NCBI GenBank assembly: GCA_019671005.1 | Contig: CM033719.1 | Coordinates: 26,524,750-26,588,749, forward strand | From: Hibiscus mutabilis | Lineage: Eukaryota > Streptophyta > Magnoliopsida > Malvales > Malvaceae | Direction: 5' to 3' | DNA: 64,000 nt | Shown: piece by piece, positions 55,108 to 64,000 of the stretch | Numbering within the stretch: the stretch's first letter is position 1 | Layout: each line of letters opens with the position of its first letter | Translations under genes and position numbers: made by a program | The notes under the pieces: model-generated | What the model saw: the letters and a program-made list of their open reading frames with translations, nothing else | The model's database searches: none | What the model was told of the DNA's origin: nothing

Positions 55108-58011
55108 TGTAATACCCTAATATTAGCTTAGTGACTAAAATGCAAGGAATTAAAAGTTACTGGTTTTAGTTTGGTGACTAAAACGTAAAAATTCAAAGTT
55201 TGGTGGCTAAAGTGAAAAGTTAGGAAAAGGTCAGAGACCAAGATGGTAATTTCCCTATTAAGTAATTTTATTCAGTATAAGTGTAGATCAAATCGAACTA
55301 AGTACCTTAATGTCGATTTTTAGAATTAAGATGGGAAAAAGGTACTGATATTGAATCGAATATAATTGTTAAGCGTGTTCAGGTCAGAGAAATTTTATGA
55401 TGGGTGACTTCTGGGAAGGTTCTATAAAAGTGATTTTTATCGATATTTTGGACTCAGTAAGAGTATAGAAGATTCGTATGGATTAAAATTTTAGAGTTTG
55501 ATTCAAAATGCTATAGAAAAGTCATGGAATATTATTTTGAGAATATTCTATTCTAGTTGGTTGGATTCCAACTAGTTTGGTTGGATTTTTACTAGTACAA
55601 CAAACTAGTAAATAAAGAATTAAATGGAGGATAAAAGAGACTTTCACCCTTATTTTATTAAATTAATTTATTACTTTTGATAAGAGTAAATAGGTGTAGA
55701 GATGTGGTTGGTCATAATTCAAGGCTAAAGTAGTCTTTTGACTATTAAGGATTTTTACTATTTTATTATGGTTAAATATTATGTCATTTGGCATAATTAA
55801 AGACCAAAAATTGGCCAAAAATCATCTTCATCATTCTCCATAGCTTTCGAAACCCCCAAGCTCAAAGGGTAAGAATTTCAATTCAACTTTTAAGCTTCCA
55901 TGGTTAGATTTAAGCTTGAGACATGAAATAGGAATTTTATCTCCATTAAATTCGCTATCTTTTGGTATAATTTTTATGCAAAGTTTGTGTCTCTTAGTTG
56001 AGTTTGGAGATTTGGTTGGATGAAGAGCATGATGGAATTTTGAGTTTTAATAGTTTTTCATGTTGGAAACATGCTTGTGGTGTTGTTTCTATTGTTTAAA
56101 TGTTGAAAATTCCATGGAAAACCAAGTAGTGACTATTCGGCTACCATGGAAAAATTAAGGGAAATTATGGCAAAAATTTGGTTGATGTTGGAAATGATGA
56201 GAAGGATGTTAGATTAGTATGATTTTGATGTTAGGATGAAGAAATACCTATGTTCTAAAATTATGGAAAAATTAGGGTTTGAGTCAAGTTTGGAATTTTA
56301 AGGTGTTAATGAAGGAAGAATGGTTAAATATGATGATATAAGTGGTTTGGGATGAAAATCCCTAATTATTTGGCATTAGGGACCAAATTGTAAATTTTGG
56401 AAAGTTTAGGGACTTGATTGTTGAACTTGTTTTTGAAGAATATTGGGTTGAAAAATCAAGTTAAGTGAATTGGAGGTTGATTTTGAAGTTTATTCCAACT
56501 TTTGGATCATTTTGTGAATTTCAGAAAATTCAAGGACCATTATGTTAATTTTTAAAGTTTGGGTCCTAAAGTGTGAATGGTGAGAATTTTAAGGATTTGG
56601 CTTGAAAATGATGTTTGGAGGCTTAAAAGTGTCCTTAGGGACTAAAATGTAAATTTTGGGAAAAGTTAGAAATTTAAAGAATAGTTTAAGAAATATTGGT
56701 TCGAATATGGAAATTTTATCGGATCAATTTTTGTAAATAATGGGTAGTTATTCATTTACTTTCCATTATTTTATATAGATTGAGTATGTTCTAACATATG
56801 CTTTGAAATGGTATATGTTATCTTCATCTAGATACCGATAATGATCAAGGTCGTACTAGTAGACCGGGAAAAGAAAAAGTTCGAGACTAATCGAATAGTA
56901 AGAAGGGGCATTACAAGGCTAAGGTGAGTGCATATACGTTTTTTGCATGGTATTTTATTTTAATGATTTACAGATTATGGCAGTATACCATGAATATTAT
57001 CAAGCATATTGGGGTATGACCTGCTCCAATATAAAATGTTTTACGTGATGTATGTATGGATATTGTGTTATTTGTCCTTAATTGTAGGAAATGTTTTTAA
57101 GGTTGCCCTTGGTAGTGTAAAAATATATTATTCAATTATGGATTAGGGGATTTAAAGGCATCACCAATCGTATAAGTTGGTTAGTTGGTTTAAAGGCACC
57201 ATCAATCGTATAAGTTGGTTAGTTGGTTTAAAGGCACCATCAACCGTATAAGTTGGTTAGTTGGTTTAAAGGCACCATCAATCGTATAAGTTGGTTAGTT
57301 GGTTTAAAGGCACCATCAACCATATAAGACATTCTACGAGTTAATGACACTTGAAGAGTATTATAAAGTTATTGACACTTCAATGTGTATCATAAAGTTA
57401 ACGGCACTTTAAAGTGTCATATATGTTATAAGCACTTTATTGTGTCTGCAAGCAATAAAGAATAGTACTTTTAAAGTACTTAATATTTACCTTGGGTTGT
57501 ATTCTGGTATTACAAAGTATGTATTTTTTATATAAATATCAGTTTTTTGGATAGTATCATGCATTATAAAGATTTTATATATGTTAATTATTTATGCCTC
57601 ACTAAGTTATACTTAGCGTGTATTTCTGTAATACGCGTAGGTAAACCAGAGTAGGATTGGACGGAGCTGTTGCATCAAATCTTTTGTGAAGACATAAAGT
57701 TGACAGGTTATTTTCAGTACTTATGACATCATGGTTTATATGTGAATAGTGGTATGTACGAAATAACCTGTTTAATTTGTTAAAAGATAAAATTGGCCTG
57801 CCTTGTATTGATTTCGTTTATGTATAATGAATAGTATGTGATATGTATAATTTCTGCATTTTTATATTAGAATTTAGTTTTAATGTTATTGTTATCCATA
57901 AGTTAATTGAAATTTTGAAATAGCCATGATTCTTAAGGTAAAATAATTTTTAATTTACTGTGACATTTCTGACTCGTGTTTAGTGTACGAATACGGGAAA
58001 GGGGTGTTACA
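55108..58011 (+). mobile_element. 3' LTR of the gag-only element (2904 bp)
   Basis: Pairs with 50793-53714. It has five minisatellite units instead of four, lacks the 57-base duplication of the 5' LTR, and has an extra segment at about 55337-55415. That segment includes CAGGTCAGAGAAATTTTATG, close to a stretch near the end of the array LTRs (GGGCTAGAGAAATTTTAGGA), which suggests patchwork by conversion. Confidence 0.93.
57151..57330 (+). repeat. 38-base minisatellite, five units (3' LTR)
   Basis: Units start at 57151, 57189, 57227, 57265 and 57303. This is one unit more than in the 5' LTR. Confidence 0.92.
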
Positions 58012-58016
58012 AAGAT

Positions 58017-59239
58017 GGTGCCAAGACTTGTTGGCAGATTCATGCCAAGCTTAGATGCCATGGCAGCGTCGGCAGGATGACATTAGCCTTAGCCTGATCA
58101 GCTCTCATTCAAATTTGAATAAGAAGATAATCCCTTATCCCTTGGGCAGTTGAAATTCAAAATTTGAAGAGCTAGTCCTATTCCTTCCTCACACGCCTAT
58201 TTAAACACCAACCAAGCTAGACTTTGAGGGGAGAGGAGGAGAGAAGATCAGAGTGAAGAGTTGCTGTGTGATGATTGACAACCGGCTGCACCGTGGAAGG
58301 GTGGTCCGACCAACTTGGCCGAGAAGCCTGGATCGTGAAGGGCTACATCGAGAGACCCCTTCTAGCCCATTTTCTCTTTCAAGTTTTTTTATCTTGTCTT
58401 TAAGGATGATGTATTTCGAAAACGTTTGTGGATTGTTGGTTAAATCCCTCACCATGAACTAATTTAATAGTTGGTGGGGGATGTTTGGGTTTTATGTTAT
58501 TTTCATGCTTTAGTTTTTAGTAATAAATCTGCCTTGGCACGGTTTTATCTATTCGACATACTTTAATGTTTCCTAAATACTCTGCCAAGCGAGAGCTGGC
58601 ACTATTGGCCTATTGTGCCTCAATATCATAACACACTTGGCGTGGAAACGAATAAGTTGTTGAATACTGAGGAGAGAAGCTTCGAGAGAAGTCGTTCAAG
58701 TAGATAAACTTACTTCGGGAGTGAAATCTACCCCTTAAGAGTATAGATTAGAGCTTAATCAAATTGGTTTATTTAAAAACAAAACTATAGAGATATAGGG
58801 GTTTTTACATGATCAATTTAGGGCAATGACCATCGAGAGAGGCTTTGCCAATTGTGAATCTGCTCGGCAAACAATGCCAAGACAGGTTGTTGTTAAAGGC
58901 TGGCATGGCATGAACAGCGTGAAAACCAGGCATTCCCTGCCAACACTCATCATTCATTAAAACACATTCCTTGCCAACGTCTTTACTTTACTCTCATTTC
59001 TTTACTTTTAAATTATTTTCCAAAACCAATTTTAAATCAAATCAACTTTTTCTTAAGGCAAGTAACAATCAAGGCAATTGAATTCCAAGTCAATCTCTGT
59101 GGGATCGATACTCAGCTTACCAGCTATATTACTTGCAGACCGTGTATACTTGCACGCAAAGACTCCTTTTGGCATATTCTTATATTTTCCAAAACATATT
59201 TTCTGCCACTTTTGCCAGCATTCACTCAGAGAGTCTACA
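58017..59239 (+). mobile_element. 5' LTR of element 2, right part (1223 bp)
   Basis: It resumes after the second AAGAT copy with GGTGCCAAGACTTGTTGGCA. TATTTAAA at 58198 is the TATA-like box, followed by GGCTGCACCGTGG, CACCATGAACTAA and CTACCCCTTA, as in element 1. It ends GTCTACA at 59239. The joined LTR length is about 1.6 kb. No coding capacity is assigned. Confidence 0.85.
58198..58205 (+). promoter_or_regulatory. Putative TATA box of the element 2 LTR
   Basis: TATTTAAA at the place matching TATATAAA in the element 1 LTR. Confidence 0.4.
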
Positions 59240-59245
59240 AGTTTT

Positions 59246-59263
59246 TGGCACCGTTACCGGAGA
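59246..59263 (+). other. Primer-binding site, tRNA-Asp type (element 2)
   Basis: TGGCACCGTTACCGGAGA differs at three positions from the tRNA-Asp complement TGGCGCCGTTGCCGGGGA. All three are G-to-A changes. It lies six bases after the LTR end. Confidence 0.88.
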
Positions 59264-59341
59264 TTGCAACGGAATTGATTGTTCTTAAATTTTTACTTGT
59301 CTTCTTTTTGTTTTTATTTTACCTTTTACTTTTGTCGGTGT

Positions 59342-60517
59342 ATGACCAGAAGCCATCCTGTGGTGGACGAGTGGCCATACGATCCAGAAATTGAGAAAAC
59401 CTTGCGGAGGTTAAAAAGAAGATTTTGAGAGATGGACCAAGGTAATGGAGGGAATGGTGTGGTGAACAATGGAGGAAATCCACTTAACAATGAGATACCA
59501 CCACCACCTGCTGTCCCAGTTGTTAATGAGAGACCTATTAGAGAACATTCGGCACCAACCATTGATAATTTGACGCCAGGACTTGTTGGCACAGAGGTAA
59601 ACGCTGTCAATTTTGAACTTAAGCCAGTAATGATTCAAACTCTTTTGAATATAGGTTAGTTTGATGGAGCACTAACTGGAGATTCGAGGCAACATCTAAA
59701 GCAGTTCATGGAGATTTGCCAGCTATTCCAACAAAATGGAGTACCTGGAGATACCGTGAACCTAAAGTTATTTACTTTTTCTTTGAGAGACAGAGCAAAG
59801 GCTTGGCTTAACTCCTTGCCACCTGGCTCAGTTACTTCATGGGCAGACCTATGCCAGAAGTTCTTGACAAGATTCCAGCCGCCAACACTCACTACCAAGC
59901 TGCAGGGTGAGATTATTACATTTCGGCAGGCTGAGGGTGAGACCTTATATGATGCCTGGGAACGATTCAAAGACTTGTTGAGGAGGTGTCCTATGCATGG
60001 ATTCCTGAATTGGACCCAGATACAGACATTTTACAATGGATTGAATGCACAAACGAGGACTGTTGTCGATGCTTCAACCGCTAGTTCATCGCTTGTCAAG
60101 ACGTACACCGAGGCTGTTGACATTTTAGAGAGGATTGCAATCAATGATTTTGAATATCCTGTTGCAAGACTTGGGACCGGAACTAAAACCAATGGGATAT
60201 TTTAGGTTGATGAATTAACATCCATTCATGCCGAGATTTCCAACCTTACTAGCATGGTAAGAAAGTTGCAAAAGAACAACGAGTCCCAGGAAGTCAAAGC
60301 ATTAGACCCTTTCTGTACAATCTGTAGAGAGAATCATCATGTGGATGAATTCCCTGCCAACCTTGAATCGGTAAACTTTGTTGACAATGTTAATCGTTAC
60401 TATAATCCTAACTCCAATACTTATAATGCAGGTTGGAGACAACACCCTAATTTAGCTTGGGGAAATAATAAGGTAACGAGTACAATGCTCAGCGCTAGAA
60501 TACCAGAGGCAGATTAA
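59342..60517 (+). pseudogene. Athila-like gag (element 2), four in-frame stops
   Basis: This was the capsid/nucleocapsid protein. ATG 59342 (MTRSHPVVDEWPYDPEIEK) matches element 1. The same frame continues to 60517 with stops at 59426 (TGA), 59657 (TAG, in NIG-stop-FDG where element 1 has Gln), 60203 and 60515. The capsid block is long and clean: MEICQLFQQNGVPGDTV, KLFTFSLRDRAKAWLNSLPP, FRQAEGETLYDAWERFKDLL and FYNGLNAQTR. The zinc knuckle reads CTICRENHHVDEFP: the last Cys is Phe, so zinc binding is probably lost, whereas element 1 keeps it. A frameshift between about 60485 and 60515 leads into the pol frame. Confidence 0.9.
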
Positions 60518-62055
60518 CAATGCCATGCCAGCATTCTATCAGAATGTCATGCCACAGAAAGCCCAAAACAATTTTCAGCAAGGGCAGAGACTCAACCAAT
60601 GAGGCACTCTCACAGAGTACATGGAGATGAGTGATGCCACAGTCTAGAGTTTGGCAGCATCAATGAGAAACTTGGAAGTCCAGCTTGGGCAGATTGCCAG
60701 TGCACTCAGTAATCGACCCCATGGAGCATTTCCAAGTGACACAGAAGATGCTCGGCAAAAAGATAATGAGCAGTGCAAAGCTATAACTCTTCGGAGTGGT
60801 AAGCAGTGCGAGATGGAGAAGGTTGCTAAGCAGCCAATTAATTGCTAAGATGAGAAGCATGTGCTAGCAAATAATCCCAGGGAAGTAGAATATGCCAAAA
60901 CCGATGCTAGACAACACACTGATGCCAACACCGATGCCAAACAAACTGATGTCAGCACTACCCTGGCAAAGCTAGCAGCGCCGGCATATGTTTTTCCGCC
61001 ACCACCATTTCCAGCGAGACTTCAAAAGCATAAGCAAGATCAGCAATTCAAGCGCTTCTTGGAGGTTCTTAAGCAATTACAAATCAACATTCCATTGCTA
61101 GAAGCCCTTGAACAAATGCCCATCTATGTCAAATTTATGAAGGACATTTTATCCAAAAAGAGAAAGTTGGGAGACTTTGAAACTGTTGCTCTGAACGAAG
61201 GATGTAGTGCCATTATCCTAAACCGTTTGCCACCAAAGTTGAAAGATCCAGGAAGTTTCACTATTCCCTGCACCATTGGCAACAAATTCATGGGCAAGGC
61301 ACTGTGTGACCTAGGAGCCAGCATCAACTTGATGCCAATGTCAGTTTTCCGGAAGCTTGGCATAGAAGCAAGACCTACCACAGTGACACTTTAGCTGGAA
61401 GACTGATCCTATGCACACCCCAAGGGTAAGATTGAGGATGTGTTGGTAAAGGTAGATAAATTTATTTTTCTAGCTGATTTTATCATTTTGGATTATGAGG
61501 TTGATATTAATGTCCTTATTATTTTGGAGAAACTTTTTCTTGCCATGGGTAGGGCTTTGATTGATGTTCATAAACGGGAACTAACAATGCGCATGAATAA
61601 CCAGCAGGTTACATTTAATGTGTTTCAAGCTTTGAAATTTGCAGATGAACCTGATGAGTGCCAAGCAGAGGAGATGATGGAGTCCATTTACACTTTGGAC
61701 ACGGTATAGTTATGCCAGGATACAGAATTTGATGCCAGCGACTTTGATGGCATAGCTGATCTGTTTAAGGAACCAGAAGAACCAATCTTGGAGGTTGAGG
61801 AGGCGAGTTATTTTGAGCCACTACAGTTGGCCGGAAGAGAAATCAAGGCACCTAAACCATCAATTGAGGAGCCACCAGCGTTGGAACTGAAACCACTGCT
61901 AGATCACTTGAAGTATGCTTATTTAGGCGAACACTCAACTCTACTAGTGATCATTGCCACCGGTCTCACTAATGATCAGGAGAAAAGATTGTTGGCAATA
62001 TTACGTGACTATAAGCAGGCATTAGGGTAGACTTTGGCAGACATCAAAGGTATTA
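60518..62055 (+). pseudogene. Athila-like protease region of pol (element 2), with stops
   Basis: This encoded the aspartic protease and its linkers. One frame holds SLAASMRNLEVQLGQIASAL (after amber 60645), CKAITLRSGKQ, a PPPPFPARLQKHKQDQQFKR block, then the protease core at about 61250-61360, IPCTIGNKFMGKALCDLGAS, with the catalytic Asp in CDLGAS. HPKGKIEDVLVKVDKFIF and LELKPLLDHLKYAYLGEHST follow. Stops are at 60645, 60846, 61392, 61404, 61707 and 62028. The ambers at 60645 and 62028 sit at the same codons as 7686 and 9060 of element 1. A frameshift follows near 62055. Confidence 0.88.
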
Positions 62056-63090
62056 GCCCAACCATCTCATGCATAAGATTGTCTTGGATGAGTACCATAG
62101 CAAGACCATTGAAGGCCAAAGAAGGCTAAACCCAAGCATGAAAGAGGTAGTGAAAAAAAAGATCATAAAATAGCTTGATGTCGGGATTATATATCCCATT
62201 TCTGATAGCTCTTGGGTTAGCCTGGTGCAATACGTGCCAAATAAGGATGGCGTGACTATGGTACAAAACAATGAAGCTGAGTTGATCCCCTCTAGAACTA
62301 TCACAGGATGGAGAGTATGCATGGACTATAGGAGGCTGAACAATGCCACGAGGAATGACCACTTCCCATTTCCATTCATTGATCAGATGCTAGACATGTT
62401 GGCAGGTAAAGCTTTCTATTGTTTTTTGGATGGTTATTCAGGTTATAATCAGATTGCCATTGTCCCTGATGATCAAGAGAAGACTACGTTAACATGCCCA
62501 TATGGGACATTTGCGTTTAGAAGGATGCCATTCGGCCTATGTAATGCACCGGCAACGTTTCAACGTTGCATGATGTCCATTTTTTCCGATATGATCGAGC
62601 ACAACATGGAAGTATTCATGGATGATTTCTCAGTGTTTGGCAAAATATTTGAGGAATGTCTTCAGAGTTTGGAGCAAGTCTTGAAGAGATGCATAGAGAC
62701 AACCCTAGTGTTGAACTGGGAAAAATGCCACTTCATGGTGAAGGGGGGCATTGTTCTCGGGCACAAGGTAACTGAGAGAGGGTTAGAAGTGAATCAAGAA
62801 AAAGTTGAAGTAATTAAGCAGCTACCGCCTCCAACAAGTGTCAAAGGTATAAGGAGCTTTTTAGGACATGCCGGTTTTTATCAGCGTTTTATTAAAGATT
62901 TTTCAAAAATTTCCAAACCTTTATGCTTGTTGTTAGAACATAATGCCACTTTTGCATTTAACGACTCTTGTTTGAGAGCATTTCAGGAGCTTAAAGAGAA
63001 GCTGATCAATGCCCCTATAGTTGTGGCACCGGATTGGAATGGGCCCTTTGAGCTCATGTATGATGCCAACGTCTATGCCGTTGGAGCAGT
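62056..63090 (+). pseudogene. Athila-like reverse transcriptase (element 2), interrupted at RNase H
   Basis: This was the polymerase domain. After the frameshift near 62055 the frame reads KTIEGQRRLNPSMKEVV, then amber 62171 (K-stop-LDVG, shared with 9204 in element 1). From 62174 to 63090 there is no stop. Blocks: WRVCMDYRRLNNATRNDHFP, FYCFLDGYSGYNQIAIVPDD, FRRMPFGLCNAPATFQRCM, the catalytic FMDDFSVFG, NWEKCHFMVKGG and GFYQRFIKDFSKISKPLC. RNase H begins as LMYDANVYAVGAV and is cut at 63090 by the next LTR. It is one of the best preserved domains in the window. Confidence 0.93.
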
Positions 63091-63308
63091 TGATAAGTGT
63101 TCAAAAGTACTATTTTTATTACCCTTTTTACTCATATTATTGTTAGACTTAGGCTCATATTAGTTGCATAATTAGTCATTCATGCATTAATCATGTTTCT
63201 TTCTACCGTTGAGCTTGATTACATAACTTGGTGATTTTTGTGGAAAAAGATGCTGCTTTGGTGTGCTTTTGTGTGTGTGCAGAATCACTTGCCTAAACAA
63301 GGCTGGAA

Positions 63309-63399
63309 CTAGTTGCCAGGGCAATGCATGAAGGAGATGCCGAGCTAGTTGCCAGGGCAATGCATGAAGGAGATGCCGAGCTAGTTGCCAGGGCAATTT
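63309..63399 (+). repeat. 36-base tandem repeat, about 2.5 copies
   Basis: CTAGTTGCCAGGGCAATGCA followed by TGAAGGAGATGCCGAG. Repeat phases are at 63311, 63347 and 63383. It creates a repeat-coded ORF on the minus strand that is not a gene. Confidence 0.88.
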
Positions 63400-63637
63400 C
63401 GACAAGGAATAAGATGATATGGTAGTCGAAATTGATGACTAGATAAGCCCAAGATGACATGGAGCAAAGTTAAATCCCAAAGGAGTTTGATTTCCATGAA
63501 GAGGTTAAAGAGAAATTAAATCCCAAGAAGATAGAAGAAGTTCTAGAAGGAATTTAAATATAATAAAGAATTATATTCTTTAAATATAATTTAATTCCAA
63601 CTTAACTTCCTCCTCAATAAAGACTTTGACCTATCCC

Positions 63638-63645
63638 TATAAATT
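63638..63645 (+). promoter_or_regulatory. Putative TATA box of the third element
   Basis: TATAAATT, with AAGGGGGAGAGAAGAGAG downstream. The position relative to CCATGAACTAA resembles the other two Athila-like LTRs. Confidence 0.4.
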
Positions 63646-64000
63646 AAAGACCATGCTATCAACTTCAAGGGGGAGAGAAGAGAGAATTTTTGACAAGATC
63701 AAAGGGGGAGATTTTGACAAAGAGGCTTCAACCAATCTTCATCTTTTTCTTCTTTGTTCAATTAGGTTTATGCTAGGAATTCTTTATCTTGTGTTTCTTT
63801 GGAACCTAGCCATGAACTAAATCTACTTGGCTAAGGTTATTGTGTCTTGTGGTTGTGAGAAACAATTGGATTTTGTTTAGGTAATAAGAGTTTGCACTTT
63901 CAATTCAAGGTTTACTCATTCTTGGTTTTTCTTCTTGTTTGCGAGTGAATTGGGAGAGGATCTCGTAACTTCATCTATTTATCTAATATCGGGAGAGTTA

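Larger units (their letters stand above)
50793..58011 (+). mobile_element. Complete gag-only Tekay/Del-type element (TR-GAG-like), 7219 bp
   Basis: LTRs are at 50793-53714 and 55108-58011, both starting TGTAATACCC and ending GTGTTACA. The perfect target duplication AAGAT is at 50788-50792 and 58012-58016. The interior is only 1393 bases: an initiator-Met primer site, a gag frame and a polypurine tract. No protease, RT, RNase H, integrase or chromodomain is present, so mobility needed enzymes from a relative. It landed in the 5' LTR of element 2. It is related to the units of the 17771-48954 array. Confidence 0.93.
50391..63090 (+). mobile_element. Athila-like Ty3/gypsy element 2 (broken, interrupted twice)
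   Basis: The 5' LTR (50391-59239, minus the inserted element and one TSD copy) is followed by a tRNA-Asp primer site, gag, protease and RT. The element stops in RNase H at 63090, where a third LTR begins. It is the same family as element 1 and much better preserved. It shares three amber codons with element 1. Its integrase, third ORF and 3' LTR should lie beyond the window if they still exist. Confidence 0.88.
63091..64000 (+). mobile_element. 5' part of an LTR of a third element (runs off the window)
   Basis: It begins TGATAAGTGTTCAAAAGTAC exactly where RNase H homology of element 2 breaks (VGAV, where element 1 continues LGQ). The plan is Athila/Tat-like: a TATA-like TATAAATT at 63638, and AGCCATGAACTAAATC near 63808, as in the other two Athila LTRs. 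A 36-base tandem repeat lies at 63309-63399. No coding part is in the window. The possible target duplication GCAGT (63086-63090) cannot be tested here. Confidence 0.7.

Noticed and set aside
63187..63405. Minus-strand ORF with a repeated LPWQLARHLLHA unit
   Set aside because: It is the translation of the 36-base tandem repeat.

Overview
The window is plant nuclear DNA made almost wholly of nested, decayed LTR retrotransposons. I see no ordinary host gene, tRNA or rRNA gene. The evidence for a plant is the element families: Athila-type Ty3/gypsy elements with a tRNA-Asp primer site, a Tat/Ogre-type LTR, Tekay/Del-type gypsy LTRs that start TGTAAYA and end TGTTACA with an initiator-Met primer site, and a Ty1/copia element with a short LTR. 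Base composition, nesting depth and the many C-to-T-type stop codons suit pericentromeric heterochromatin of an angiosperm, probably a eudicot. The species cannot be read from the sequence.

Layout. 1-4901: the 3' end of a Tat/Ogre-like element, with a tandem array of small inverted repeats, a polypurine tract and a roughly 3.2 kb LTR. About 5067-17770: Athila-like element 1, in order 5' LTR, tRNA-Asp PBS, gag, protease, RT, RNase H, integrase and an env-position ORF. All are broken, and the last is split by a minus-strand solo LTR (about 12997-15995). 17771-48954: a tandem array of one non-autonomous Tekay/Del-type unit, seven ~3 kb LTRs alternating with ~1.09 kb interiors that carry only a wrecked gag. 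Its last LTR holds a complete minus-strand copia element (43410-48282, TSD GTTCA). 48955-50390: unclassified repeat-derived DNA. 50391-63090: Athila-like element 2, whose 5' LTR is split by a complete gag-only Tekay/Del-type element (50793-58011, TSD AAGAT) and whose RNase H start is cut by a third element, whose LTR begins at 63091 and runs out of the window.

How the parts relate. No element here encodes a full working set of proteins. The array units and the 50793-58011 element share a leader, a gag, an LTR plan and apparently the same gag-to-polypurine-tract deletion junction. They therefore look like two branches of one non-autonomous (TR-GAG-like) lineage that depended on enzymes supplied elsewhere. 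The primer sites in the array have decayed differently in every copy, so the array probably grew by recombination rather than by reverse transcription. The two Athila-like copies share three amber codons, which suggests that they descend from an already defective parent.

The least-described signals are nine covarying inverted repeats at 1171-1548, a hairpin with a compensatory base-pair change in the Tekay/Del-type LTRs, and the LTR-rich tandem array itself. Coordinates and identities were read by eye; no alignment or database search was run.
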